Assembly (NCBI GenBank): GCA_946807835.1
Contig: OX327693.1
Coordinates: 451,501-515,500, forward strand
DNA: 64,000 nt
Source: Ailanthus altissimus
Taxonomy: Eukaryota; Streptophyta; Magnoliopsida; Sapindales; Simaroubaceae
Direction of reading: 5' to 3'
Under the pieces are notes generated by a model that was given only the letters and a program-made list of their open reading frames with translations, ran no database searches and was not told where the DNA came from. This document shows positions 37,691 to 49,180 of this stretch, in pieces. The position numbers and the translations under genes were made by a program. Position 1 is the first letter of the stretch. Each line of letters starts with the position of its first letter.

Positions 37691-40600
37691 TCAAACTCGA
37701 ACTATATTGATCAAGTCCAAACAATGATTGAACTTGATCGCTGTCACCACTTTAGTCAACATATCTGCGGGATTCTCGGTAGTCCCAATCTTCTGAAGTA
37801 AGATTCTTCCTTCACTAATGATCTCCCGCACGAAATGATGCCGAACATCAATATGCTTCGTTCGAACATGGTATACTGGATTCTTCGCTAAATGAATAGC
37901 ACTTTGACTGTCAGAATAAACATTAATTTTCTTCTGACCAATTCCCAATTCATCCAGCAATCCCTGTAACCAAATAGCTTCCTTCACAGCCTCTGTAACT
38001 GCCATGTACTCTGCCTCTGTAGTAGACAAAGCAACTGTAGACTGTAAAGTAGACTTCCAACTCACAGGTGCTCTCGCAAGAGTAAACACATAACCGGTTG
38101 TTGATCGACGTTTATCCAAATCACCAGCATAATCAGAATCAACAAAACCAACAGCATAGTGATTACATGTTTCATCTCTCTCAAAGACTAAGCCAACACC
38201 TACGGTTTTCAATAAATACCGCATAATCCATTTCACAGCTTGCCAATGACCTTTACCAGGATTATGCATGTATCTGCTCACTACTCCAACTGCATGTGAA
38301 ATATCAGGTCTCGTACACACCATAGCATACATTAGGCTACCAACTGCATTAGCATATGGAACTCGAGACATATACTCTCGTTCCTCATCTGAACTAGGAG
38401 ATAAAGATGCACTGATCTTCATATGAGCAGCAAGTGGGGTACTTACAGGTTTTGATTCCTCTGAAATGCCAAAACGCTGTAATACCTTCTTCAGATATTG
38501 CTTTTGAGTCAAACAAATTTTGCCTCTTTCTCTGTCCCTGCTAATCTCCATGCCTAGTATCTTTCTAGCTTCACCCAAATCTTTCATCTCAAACTCTCTA
38601 TTCAATTGAATCTTCAATTTTTCAATTTCTTCGACATTCGTTGAAGCTATCAACATGTCATCGACATACAAGAGTAGATAAATGAAAGAACCATCATGTA
38701 GCCTCTGAAAATACACACAATGGTCAAATTTGCTTCTTGTGTACCTCTGACCCATCATAAACCGATCAAATCGCTTATACCACTGCCTCGGCGATTGTTT
38801 CAAACCATAAAGCGATCTTTTCAGTTTGCAAACCAATTTTTCCTTACCAGCAACTTTGAATCCCTCTGGCTGAGTCATATAGATTTCCTCTTCCAAGTCA
38901 CCATGTAAAAATGCAGTTTTTACATCGAGTTGAACTAGTTCCATATTTAACTGAGCTACTAAGGCCAATAAAATTCTAATGGAAGAATGTTTCACAACTG
39001 GAGAAAATACCTCATTGTAGTCAATTCCTTCCTTCTGTGCATAGCCTTTAGCCACCAACCTTGCCTTGTAGCGAACATCTTTCTTATCAGGAAATCCATC
39101 TTTCTTTGCATATACCCATTTGCACCCAATTGCCTTCTTACCCTTTGGTAGTTGAGCTAGCTCCCAAGTTTCATTTTTCTGAAGAGACTGCATCTCTTCC
39201 TTCATAGCTGTCTTCCACTGATCAACTTCAGAATAGCTGACTGCCTCTCTATAAGTGGAAGGAACATCATCATCTACAACTGGAAGTGCGTAGGCCACCA
39301 TATCAACAAATCGAGCAGGTCTCCGAATCTCACGTCTTGGCCTATTTACTGCAATAGTTTCTTGTTGCTGTTGAGGTTCATGAGTAGAACCTTCTCCATC
39401 ATCTCCCAAAATCACCTCTGTCATAGGAGTATCATTATCTGTCTCTACAGATCTAACCGGGTTCAATGTAGTTGTTTCCAACTCCACCTGCTGCTGAGTA
39501 CGCTCCACCTGTTGCGGAGTACTATTCACTGTTGTCTGGTTTTCTGATTTCTTCAACATAGAAGACTCATCAAATGTTACATCTCTACTTGATACAATCT
39601 TCCTCGAACTCGGACACCAAAGACGATATCCTTTTACACCTGAAGAAAATCCCAAGAAAATTGTTTTCTTGGCTCTGGAATCTAGCTTTGATTCTTTCAC
39701 ATGATAATATGCAATGGAACCAAATACATGTAAAGAATCATAATCAGAAACAGGTTTTCCAGACCAAACCTCCAATGGAGTTCTATCACCAATAGCAGCT
39801 GACGGTAGACGATTAATGAGATGACACGCATAAATCACAGCCTCAGCCCAAAACTCTTTACCCAATTCTGCATTGGACAACATACACCGAACTTTCTCCA
39901 GCAATGTCCGGTTCATGCGTTCTGCCACCCCATTCTGCTGCGGTGTACCTCTTACAGTAAAATGACGTACAATACCCTCATCTTGACACAATTTCAAGAA
40001 CTGATCACTGCAATACTCACCACCATTGTCTGTTCTGAGATGCCTGATTTTCCTGCCTGTTTGTGTCTCAACCATCTTTTTCCATTTAAGGAAAGCACTA
40101 AGTACATCATCTTTGGATTTCAAAACGTACACCCAAGTTCTTCTGGAAAAGTCATCAACAAAAATAACATAGTAGCGCAAACCTCCCATAGATGTAGTCT
40201 GAGAAGGTCCCCATACATCTGAGTGAACATAATCAAGAATACCCTCGGTATTATGAATAGCGGTGCCAAACTTCACTCTCTTCTGCTTTCCCAGAACACA
40301 ATGCTCACAAAATTCTAGCTTGCAAGTCTTCGCACCTTTCAATAAGCCTCTTTTCACTAAACTGAATAAGGCTTTCTCACCTGCATGCCCCAACCGCATA
40401 TGCCATAATCTAATGATCTTTGAATCTGCATCATTATCAGAAACCATAGCCGCTGATCCAATCACTGTACTACCATTGTAATAATACAAGTTGTTCCTCC
40501 TAGTGCCTTTCAATGTCACAAGAGCACCTGAAGTAACCCTCAGAATTCCATTTCGTATAGATACAGTACAGCCTTTAGATTCCAAGGCTCCCAATGAGAT

Positions 40601-41692
40601 GAGATTCTTCCTCAACTTCGGTATATACCGAACGTCTGTCAGAACTCTAGTTGATCCATCATCATTTTTCAACCGGATTGAACCTATCCCAGCAGTATGA
40701 CAACTATCATTATTGCCCATATACACAACTCCACCATTAAGCTCTTCAAAATTAAAGAACCATTCCCGGTGTGGACACATATGATAAGTACAACCCGAAT
40801 CCATAATCCATTCATCAGAACGAGACGTGGATGAATGACCACTTAAACAAAAATCTGACAAACTATCATCGCTTACGCTCTCAACAACACATGCATCAGA
40901 AATAGACATATCTTTTTCTTTCTTTTTCAACTTTGGACAATCTTTCTTCCAATGCCCTTTCTCCCGACAAAAGGCACACTCATCTTTTCCTACTCTACCC
41001 CTCGACTTAGATTTTCCCCTTTTTCCCGGTTTTTTACTCTGGCTACGCCCTCTCACTGTCAATGCTTCTACTGACTCATCTCTATGTTCTCTCTGATCCT
41101 TTCTACGGATTTCATAGTTTGTCAAAGAAGAACAAACTTCTTCAAATGACAATTTATCCTTTCCATGAATGAGAGTAATACATAAATGATCTAATTCATC
41201 CGGAAGAGAACCAATCAACAGCATAGCCTTTATTTCATCTTTGAAGGTTTCCTCTAAATTTAATAAATCAGCAATTAACTTATTAAATTCATCAATATGA
41301 GAACTGATACTCGTACCTTGTCTCAACTGAAGACGAAACAATCTTTTCAATAGATACAACCGGTTCTCATTACTTTTCTTCATATATTTGTTCTCCAGCG
41401 CCTTCCATAATGCATTGGCAGACTTTTCTCTGATGAACGGATACTTCTGCTCTCTACACAGACAAGAACGAATCAACCCACAAGCTTTTATATTAAGCCT
41501 GTCCCAGTCTATCTCCTTGATATCTTCTGGTTTTGTTTCTTCCAGAACTATATCTAAGTCTTGTTGACACAATCCATCCAACACCTCACTCTGCCATAAG
41601 CCGAAATTATTCCGACCATCAAATTTTTCCACATCTATTTTTGCACTAGACACTGTCACTGTCCTCATCGATGTAGATGATGATGATGCCAT
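37691..41692 (-). CDS. gag-pol polyprotein of copia C, intact 1333 aa
   Basis: Encodes all functions a copia element needs to copy itself through RNA. A capsid-type gag region is followed by a zinc knuckle CAFCREKGHWKKDC (about 238-252), aspartic protease with MDSGCTYHM (Asp near 298), pre-integrase LWHMRLGHAG, integrase with VDDFSR and NGVAERMNRT, reverse transcriptase with LLLYVDDMLIA (about 1005-1015), and RNase H ending in DMLTK and a short tail. The frame is open 25 codons further upstream. I chose the ATG at 41692 (MASSSST) because copia gag proteins start with such a short leader before KFDGRNNFGLW. No stop or frameshift is visible. Expression would come from the LTR at 41859-42416. 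Confidence 0.93.
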   Translation of the reverse strand: MASSSSTSMRTVTVSSAKIDVEKFDGRNNFGLWQSEVLDGLCQQDLDIVLEETKPEDIKEIDWDRLNIKACGLIRSCLCREQKYPFIREKSANALWKALENKYMKKSNENRLYLLKRLFRLQLRQGTSISSHIDEFNKLIADLLNLEETFKDEIKAMLLIGSLPDELDHLCITLIHGKDKLSFEEVCSSLTNYEIRRKDQREHRDESVEALTVRGRSQSKKPGKRGKSKSRGRVGKDECAFCREKGHWKKDCPKLKKKEKDMSISDACVVESVSDDSLSDFCLSGHSSTSRSDEWIMDSGCTYHMCPHREWFFNFEELNGGVVYMGNNDSCHTAGIGSIRLKNDDGSTRVLTDVRYIPKLRKNLISLGALESKGCTVSIRNGILRVTSGALVTLKGTRRNNLYYYNGSTVIGSAAMVSDNDADSKIIRLWHMRLGHAGEKALFSLVKRGLLKGAKTCKLEFCEHCVLGKQKRVKFGTAIHNTEGILDYVHSDVWGPSQTTSMGGLRYYVIFVDDFSRRTWVYVLKSKDDVLSAFLKWKKMVETQTGRKIRHLRTDNGGEYCSDQFLKLCQDEGIVRHFTVRGTPQQNGVAERMNRTLLEKVRCMLSNAELGKEFWAEAVIYACHLINRLPSAAIGDRTPLEVWSGKPVSDYDSLHVFGSIAYYHVKESKLDSRAKKTIFLGFSSGVKGYRLWCPSSRKIVSSRDVTFDESSMLKKSENQTTVNSTPQQVERTQQQVELETTTLNPVRSVETDNDTPMTEVILGDDGEGSTHEPQQQQETIAVNRPRREIRRPARFVDMVAYALPVVDDDVPSTYREAVSYSEVDQWKTAMKEEMQSLQKNETWELAQLPKGKKAIGCKWVYAKKDGFPDKKDVRYKARLVAKGYAQKEGIDYNEVFSPVVKHSSIRILLALVAQLNMELVQLDVKTAFLHGDLEEEIYMTQPEGFKVAGKEKLVCKLKRSLYGLKQSPRQWYKRFDRFMMGQRYTRSKFDHCVYFQRLHDGSFIYLLLYVDDMLIASTNVEEIEKLKIQLNREFEMKDLGEARKILGMEISRDRERGKICLTQKQYLKKVLQRFGISEESKPVSTPLAAHMKISASLSPSSDEEREYMSRVPYANAVGSLMYAMVCTRPDISHAVGVVSRYMHNPGKGHWQAVKWIMRYLLKTVGVGLVFERDETCNHYAVGFVDSDYAGDLDKRRSTTGYVFTLARAPVSWKSTLQSTVALSTTEAEYMAVTEAVKEAIWLQGLLDELGIGQKKINVYSDSQSAIHLAKNPVYHVRTKHIDVRHHFVREIISEGRILLQKIGTTENPADMLTKVVTAIKFNHCLDLINIVRV

Positions 41693-41844
41693 AGCCACCT
41701 CGCACAAATGAGCTCGATACACAATATCACAAATAACCAAGCTCCACCAAATAATTATATCCAACAACTAGCAATTCAAAAATTCACCAACCCAGAATAG
41801 TAGTAAATGCTAAAAAAATAGCCACTCACTGTCCAAAACCTGGG

Positions 41845-41856
41845 GCTCTGATACCA
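41845..41856 (-). other. Primer-binding site of copia C (initiator Met tRNA)
   Basis: Minus strand TGGTATCAGAGC, perfect, two bases inside the 5' LTR. Confidence 0.93.
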
Positions 41857-41858
41857 CT

Positions 41859-42416
41859 TGTTACGCCAAGAAGCGTTCAAACAACAATTAGCATTATTAC
41901 CAATTGTTATGCGGACAATCAATAATGCTAGTTATACCATAACGAGGCAACCAAACATCCAACAATATGCAAAAAGGAAAGAACACCAAGTTTAACGAGG
42001 TTCGGTAATGTTACCTACGTCCTCGGGCGCCGCTAGAACAAATCCACTATCTTCAAGAGAAGTTACAAAGTTTTTGGGCCACAATACAAATTTTCTAACT
42101 ATTGGGTCAAACTGCAAATACCCAAATAGTAGGGCTAATACTGTAATTACCCAAACAATAGGGTATTACTACAAATGCCCAAAAATAAAGGGAAAAATTG
42201 AATTCTTACAACTTTCAAGGATTTAAATGTAAAATCCTTGAACTATGAGGTTCTCATAAAGAGATCCTACAAATAGAGGGGAGAAGAGAAACATTTTCAA
42301 AAGTATATTAAATCTCAAGGAGAGCCTTGCCTTATATAGGCCTACCAAAGCACCTCCATGCCATCTCCCACCAATGTGGGATTGGCTCAATTTGGCATAT
42401 AAGCCAATTTTCAACA
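41859..42416 (-). repeat. 5' LTR of copia C
   Basis: 558 bases, same length and sequence as the 3' LTR by eye comparison. Confidence 0.95.
42332..42338 (-). promoter_or_regulatory. TATA box in the 5' LTR of copia C
   Basis: Minus strand TATATAA within GCCTATATAAGGC, placed as expected for the transcription start of an LTR. Confidence 0.6.
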
Positions 42417-42773
42417 TACCTCACCATTGATGGATGTCATGATGCAGAGTCCTTTCCAGACAAGGAGATTGGAATGATGTTGCCCACATCTCTTGACACT
42501 TTGAGCATTTTTGATTGCCCCAAATTGAAATACCTATCTAATTCAACCTCAATGGGTTTTCAACACCTCACATCTCTTGAATCTTTGTATTTTGAAAATT
42601 GTCCAAATTTCAAGTCCTTTCCAAAAGTGGGCCTTCCATCCACACTTCTGCATTTACGCATCGTCAAATGTCCATTGTTAGAAAAACGGTGCAAACGGGG
42701 TAAAGGAAAAGAGTGGTCCAAGATATCTCACATCCCTTGCGTTAAGATTGATAACAATGTCTTATTATATTAA

Positions 42774-45700
42774 TATTATCCATGAGGAGGAGGAATAATG
42801 AATCTCTCGATTTGATCTTCATCCCCTCAACAAAGCATTAGATGATTATGTCTTTCCACCACTTATCCCTTCTAACGAGGTCTGTTGATTTCCATTATCC
42901 ATTCAGTTTAATTATTTATATCACATATTTTGATTCTGCAATTTTATGCTTTGTCAAAAATAGATAATTACAGTTTAGTTTAATATTTTTAGATTATAGA
43001 AAGTTTATGCTTAACATTTTGTATGATAAAATTTATTTATTTATTCAGATGGAAGGAAGGGACAGTTTCATAAAGAGTGGATGTTGAAGTTAACAGCTTT
43101 GTGGGCGAAAGGTAATTTGTCGACTTTCTTGAATTTTAACAGTTGCAAATTTTTTAGTAATATTAATTAAGATATTACCTTTTTCTTACTAAGAATAATT
43201 ATTATTATTTTAAAAGAATGGGATAAGTTTGAAAACTACTCGTAAAATTTAGTCGAATCCATCCCCCTAATGATTTTATCTCCCAAACATGACCGAGAAA
43301 TCAAAAGACACCTCCTTTCTTCTGTTTGGCTTTTCAAACAAACTTTTGCAAACACAAGATAATGTTATTATGGAGCGACTGTGACTCCGTTAATAAGGGT
43401 CCAAGTTTCAGTATCAGAGACTCCCATTTCACTTGATTTTTTTTCTTTATCTTGTAGAGACTTGCAACCCTATTTGATCGCAGAACAATGAATTAGAGGA
43501 TTGCCTCGTTCCATCTTAATAAGGTCTGTCTATTACTATAATCCAACTTAATCATGTCGTATTGCTAATTTTATTTGTCAATGCTGTGTTAACGTGATGC
43601 AGAAAGTGATACTTCACTTGCTTGTTAAGGTAATTTGTATTTACCTTAACAATGGTTTCACCTCATTGAATTTTTGAACTCTTGCAGGCAAAGGGTAATT
43701 TGCCAGCTAATAATCAAATTTTAATAATTGCAAATTTGCAAAAGTTTTCTTCATACTTGAAACCCGGGTAAATCCTTGTTGAGCTATGAGCAACCAAATG
43801 GATATTTGCAACTCTATGTGGAGGCAACATTACAAGCTGAAACAGTTGGAGGGAATGCTCTCCTGGCTTGTTGACATCTAACAGCTCAGTGCAAGCAAGA
43901 AATGGAAGATTGACAAAAAATTGCCCTCTTTTGGAAAAAGGCCGACAATATACACTTGATAAAGTGAAAAATCTATGATCCTCACCTGCTAATTTTATCT
44001 GAAATGCTGCTAATTTAAGAGATTTATAAGTTGCTCTTATGTACACGTATACTCTTTGTTAAAATTTGTACAATCTACAGTATAATATGTTGTTAGTTGC
44101 GTATCTGAGGTAGCTTACACATTGCATTTACTTTTCTTGTTTTGCAGGTGGCCTAGCAGCAATGTCCATAGCCACAGGTTTGAAGAAACATCTGAAGAAG
44201 CTAAATGCCAAGGGCAGCAGATGCTCAACAAACTTGGAGGTTCATTGACACTGTCCTCTTTAATTATATCACATAATTTGATTCTGCAATTTTGTTATTT
44301 TCAGCAATTGATGCTCACATGGTAATTTGTTAATTAATGAAAAGATAATTTAGTTAAATGTGAATCCTTTGTATTGGAAATTTGACTCTACAATTTCTAC
44401 TAGTTTAATGTCGTCTTCATTGTTTAAGGGATGGATTTGATGAGCCAAAACCTGGCCATCAGCCTCGGATGGAGATCTGCAAATCCTTGTTGAGACAGAA
44501 CTACCAGTAGAAAATCCAGCTGATAAACTGTGCCTCTTACATCTCTCAAGTAAACAAATTTAATATGTTTTATGCACTTTCCTAATTTTGTGTCTTAAAA
44601 CGAAAATGCCAATAACTTATTTTCATTTTCAATGTTCAGATACTATATTGAGGAAATTTTATTAATCAATGCTCTGTCAGCATGATGCTGAAAGTGGTTG
44701 CTTACTTGTTTGTGAAGGTAATTGTATGTTTTGTTATTAATTAGTACACATTGGTTGACTTACATTTCACCACCTAGCACCTGAAATTTGACCATGATTT
44801 TTTCCTTTTTCAACTTATTGTTTAGATCGTAGGCATTTAGACATTTAAAATCAAAGATATTTATGAATGATTCTTTTTTTTTTTTCCAATGGAAGCAATT
44901 GGACCGTTCCAATCCAGAACCGGATCATGGCATTTTTCTTGATGCATACTTGATCAATGAAGCTTATATCTCTGATCTCGAAACTATCAGCTTCTTCAAG
45001 TGCTTGATTATTTGTGGTCATATGGATGAAGTGAAAGGTAACTGAAAGAAATTTCAGAGCTTTGTCAATTTGGTGATTTTGGTTGGTAAAGCCAACACCA
45101 TCATATGATGCATACCAATATTCAGCTCTTACTCCAACCTCCAGTTGTATTTTATCTTTTACTCACAATTTTATTTCGTTAATATTTAATACAAGGTCCT
45201 GCTCATTATTGAATGGAAGGATTGACGAGAGCAAAACCTGGGTATCACCACCCCAATGCAGATATGTGAATTGTTGTAGTGGCTGTACTACCAGTTGAAA
45301 CAGTTGAAGTTCATCTGATGAATTGCACGGTCTCAACATCTCTCATCTAAAAACTCTCCTGCTTCCAACAGCTTGATCCTTCTCTTGCAAATCCCGTTGT
45401 TACTTGCACTTAAAATGAAGTTGTCAAACAACTGCTAGATGCTCTTTGTTATATAGATCGGAGTGTGACAATAGATGATCATATGTAGCTTGTTAAATAT
45501 GTATACTTTGTATCTGAATTTTGACCCTTAACATTTTTTCTAATTTAAATTTTTATATGACAAGTTTCATTTTTTCAGATTGAAGCAAAGTGGTCAGTTT
45601 CATCTTTCATCTTGAAGACAACAGCTTTAGCAGCAGGTAGTTGAAAGTAATTTGCCAACCTACTCAAGTTTTGATATTTGCTAAATTGTTTTCAAACTAT

Positions 45701-46225
45701 TTTCACCGGATCAGGGTTTCTTGTCAGTTCATTTTGTTGTTGAAGTGAAGCGAAGGCAGGATGGGAATTTCGAAGCATAACATTTTAGCCCTTTCATAAT
45801 AATTTGAGTTGATTTTAACATTTTAGCGAAGGTATGAACTTCTCCCCTTGATGCAAATTCTTGCATTTTTTATTTGTCTACTCTTTTTATTACTTATTCT
45901 TGCATGTTGCTGAATTTGACAAAACCTAGATGACCTCTGGACTTAAAACAGAGACAGGTTTATGGATCCATGAAACTCTGATGACAAAGCCACGGTGTAT
46001 CATTATTCAAAGGCATTTGGGATTAAAACGGAACAAACTGAAACTGTGGTGAGAAACTTATGCTTTCTTTATTTTGTTTTCCCAACACAAGGTGGCGTGT
46101 TTACTTAATTTACGTTCAAAAGGAATGACAGGAATGAAGTTATTGAAAACAATGCTGCCTTGGATGAAAGACTTAAAGAAAATGTATGCCCTGCAGTACT
46201 TGTGACCAAATAAAGAATTGATCCA
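42774..46225 (+). other. 3' flank of R gene 2: reiterated non-coding modules
   Basis: Starts with the same post-stop sequence as gene 1 (GAATCTCTCGATTTGATCTTCATCC). It contains copies of the GGAAGCAA...CAGTTTCAT unit (about 43048 and 45578), the CAGCTCAGTGCAAGCAAG unit (43880), the GATCAGGGTTTCTTGTCAG unit (45711), an ACCTCTGGACTTAAAACAG unit (about 45930, also 48352), and one RPS4-like piece. No coding frame of note was found. Confidence 0.7.
44168..44245 (+). pseudogene. 40S ribosomal protein S4-like exon fragment (e)
   Basis: Reads GLKKHLKKLNA, then a frame change, then MLNKLGG. Nearly the same as the piece at 23414, and it lies in the equivalent part of the gene 2 flank. Confidence 0.72.
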
Positions 46226-46922
46226 ATGTAGCCAATTACTGTGTCTTCATCAGTGACATTGAAACACCTTAGTGTTTACCTTTGCCCTGTGCTCACCACT
46301 TTATCATCAGGAATCCAATTTCTTGAACATCTCACAATAAGTAATTGTCTGAAGCTGAATTCAATACTGGATGGCCTCCATAATCTTAAGGAGATTCATG
46401 TGTTCAAATGTCCAAGTCTTGTTAGCCTTCTAGAAAGAGGTCCTTCCCAACACCATTTCAAGCACTGTATCATTTCCTGAAGGAGGTTTCCCCAACAACC
46501 TTACATCATTTTTCATTGATAATCAAGAAATCTATAAGGGATTGATTCAGTGGGGGTTACACAAACTTACTTCTCATAGAAGCCTCAGTACTAGAGGATG
46601 TCATGGTGCAGAGTCCTTTCCAGATGAACAGATTGGAATGATGTTGCCCACCACTCTAATTGAGCTATATAGTTCAATCTCAACCAGTTTTCAACACCTC
46701 ACATCTCTTGAAGATTTGTATATTAGAAATTGTCCAAATCTCACTGCCTTTCTGGAGGTGGGCCTTCCATCCTCACTTTTGCAACTATACATTGATAGAT
46801 GTCCATTGCTTAAAAAAAGAGTGCAAAAGGGGTAAAGGAAAAGAGTGGTCCAAGATATCTCACATCCCTCGAGTTGAGATAGATGGAAAATTCATCTGTG
46901 ATCCAGATGAGGAGGAATACTG
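46226..46922 (+). pseudogene. CC-NBS-LRR fragment 3 (LRR tail only)
   Basis: Matches the last part of genes 1 and 2 only. Homology starts at the serine-codon run (TCTTCATCAGTGACATTGAAA) and ends at TGA 46920-46922 after the conserved KEWSKISHIP segment. Internal damage includes a deletion of about 110 bases near 46460, which joins the NTISS region directly to the SFPEEGFP region, and a frameshift near 46820. The 63-bp LRR unit is present once. No NB-ARC or coiled coil precedes it; module DNA from the preceding flank adjoins it directly. Confidence 0.88.
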
Positions 46923-49042
46923 AATCTCTCTATTTGATCTTCATCCCTGGACAGACGAGGAAAGATAGTCCAAAGGTTTGTTGATTTCCATTATCACTTT
47001 AATCATCAAATATTTCAATTTATCAACAGTAGGTACTCAAATGTTAGTTTGCTAATTTAATTGTTACAGATTCTGTTAATTAGCTGCACTTAAGTATGAA
47101 TACTTAATTTGTATTTGAAATTTGTCTCTACACTTTTTTAATTTTATTTTTTTATGTTACTGAAAGTTCATGATGCAGATTTTATGATAAATTTCGTTTC
47201 ATATTTCCTCTTTTTCAGATTGAAGCAAGTGGACAGTTTCATCTTTGATCCTGAACCAAAAAGCGGTTTCAGCTCAGTGAATTTTTGAACACTTGCAGGA
47301 AAAAGGTAATTTGCCAGCTTATAATCAAATTTTAATCATTGCAAATTTTGATATATGCAAAAGTTTTCTTCAGTCTATATTCAACAGATCAGGGTGTCTT
47401 CAGATGTTTTCATGTTATTCTTAAAATTTTATTATTTTCATAATAATATTCTTCATACTTTTCCCTTGCTGCAAGTTTTGCATTGTGTATTTGCCTACCT
47501 TTTTTTTTATTAATTAATTAATGTCTTAATACAGAGTACTTGGTACCTACTGGGTCTAAAGAGTGTAAGTTCTAAAAAGAGTAATAATCAGCCTTTCCAA
47601 TCTTTTTATTGTGCATCCTTTCATGTTTTTGGGTTTTGATCAAACCAAAATGACCTTTAGGCTTAAACAGAAAAAGAAAGCCAAGCCATTGGTTTATCAA
47701 TCAGTGAAAACGTAATGAGGAAGCTATCGGATATGTCAGGATGATTGCTGGGAAATGGAGTCATTGAAACCATGCCACCTTTGCATAAAAGACTTGGGAG
47801 AAATTGCTGCCGTACCTGTTCACCAAATAAATAATTCATCCCTGGAAAAAGGATGGATGGCAAAGACAATCATACATTTGAATTCTGATCAGGTGAAAAT
47901 GCAGTTTGTTAATCAGTAACAATATAGATTAATTAAATATGAAGAATTTGCATCTTAAATTTGACTCTACATTTTCTCTAATTTAGATTTTTATAATAAT
48001 AAATGTAATTTCATATTTATTTTCTTGTTTTATTGAATGGAGGCGAAGTGGTCAGTTTCATCTTGGTCTTGAAGTCAATAGCTTTTTGTAGCACTTGCCG
48101 GCAAAAGTCAATATAATAATTGCAAATTTTGATATTTGCTGAAGTTTTTTCACACTATTTTTGCCAGATCAGGGTTTTCTTCAAATGATCAGGTCGTTTT
48201 GTTTTGAAGTGGAGCGAATGTAGTATGGGAATGCATAAGCATAACATTTTAGCCATTTCATAATAATTCGAGTGGATTTTCCGGTGGAAAATATACTATT
48301 TTCCCCTTGCTGCAAATCACTCCATGTTCCTGAATTTGACAAACCCAAAATGACCTCTGGACTTCAAGCGGAGAAAGAAAACAAAACCACTGGTTTATGG
48401 ACCTGAGAGACTCTGATGACAAAGACATGGTGTATCATTTCTGAGAAGCATTGGGGATTATGAAGGAGGAAGCAGAAACTGTGGTGAGAAACTCATGCGT
48501 ATGTAGATAGACGGAAGAGACGAGTTCCAAAGATTTGAAGAAAAGCAGACAATCAGGTGAAAATGGAGTTGTCCAGGGAATCCATTTTAAGAAATCTTAA
48601 ACTTTCCGTGAGTTTCAGTGTTGCAGACTCGCATTTTCACATTTGACTTGTTTTTCTTGTTCTGCAGATGAGTTATCTATATCAACAGCGAATTGAAGTT
48701 AAAGAGAATGCCATCATACTGTGAGTTTGTTCTAGGGGTTGCGAGATTTCAATCATTCTGCTTTCTGTTGCAGAGCAATCTGGTAGAAGCCAATGCCTCA
48801 AAATGATGTATGGTGTCATTCAATAGTTATTCCAACTTCTAGTTATGATTTTATTATTCTTTTCATTTCATTACTTGCATTTTCTCAGGATCTTTGTTAT
48901 TTCAAATGCACGAGTTTTGTTTATCGGAATTATTGATGAGAGCAAAACCTGGGCAGCAGCTTCCGGATGGAGATCTTCCAGATTCTATTTTCATTAAATG
49001 GTGTTTCCCTGAAGCACCTTACGCATTGCATTTTGTTTTTGC
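46923..49042 (+). other. 3' flank of R gene 3 fragment: reiterated non-coding modules
   Basis: Contains GAAGCAAGTGGACAGTTTCAT (about 47222) and a diverged copy at 48040, the GATCAGGGTTTTCTTC unit at 48170 and a truncated copy at 47388, and the ACCTCTGGACTT...GGTGTATCATT unit at 48352. It resembles the flank of gene 1 around 24.2 kb in its last 100 bases. No coding frame of note. Confidence 0.68.
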
Positions 49043-49180
49043 GTGGCTAGAAGTGTGAAGAAACATCTGTGGAGGTTTAATGCTCCAGGCCAGTGGCTGC
49101 TTGACAAACTTGGAGATGTACATATCAGAAGTCTTTCATTCTGGACTTCACAATATTGGGGAGTGGTTGCCATTGATACT
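49043..49180 (+). pseudogene. 40S ribosomal protein S4-like exon fragment (f)
   Basis: The start codon is GTG in place of ATG, then ARSVKKHLWRFNAPGQWLLDKLG in frame. After that the RPS4 similarity is lost, although the frame stays open to 49495 (150 codons). That extended frame has no recognised domain. Confidence 0.75.

Larger units (their letters stand above)
37031..42416 (-). mobile_element. Ty1/copia element C, complete and apparently intact
   Basis: 5386 bases with TACCT duplicated on both sides (37026-37030 and 42417-42421), two 558-bp LTRs that look identical base for base by eye, a perfect primer-binding site, and one uninterrupted gag-pol frame. All of this fits a very recent insertion of an autonomous element. 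It belongs to a different family from A and B but also resembles the Tork/Tnt1 lineage. Confidence 0.96.
27768..42773 (+). pseudogene. CC-NBS-LRR paralogue 2, broken by two copia insertions and small deletions
   Basis: Paralogue of gene 1 in the same orientation, starting MAELLLSAFLQ at 27768 and ending at the TAA 42771-42773. Lesions relative to gene 1: a 1-bp deletion near 28272; P-loop Lys changed to Gln (GGAGQTT, codon 28415); a 1-bp deletion near 29147; a 12-bp deletion after MHD near 29280; a 1-bp deletion near 29863; copia B within an LRR codon run at 30968; copia C at 37031. The coding pieces are 27768-28303, 28304-29150, about 29150-29862, 29868-30967, 36486-37030 and 42417-42773. 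Both insertion points read straight through once the element and one duplication are ignored. From 28855 to about 29140 it is nearly identical to gene 1, while the coiled-coil part differs much more. Confidence 0.93.
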
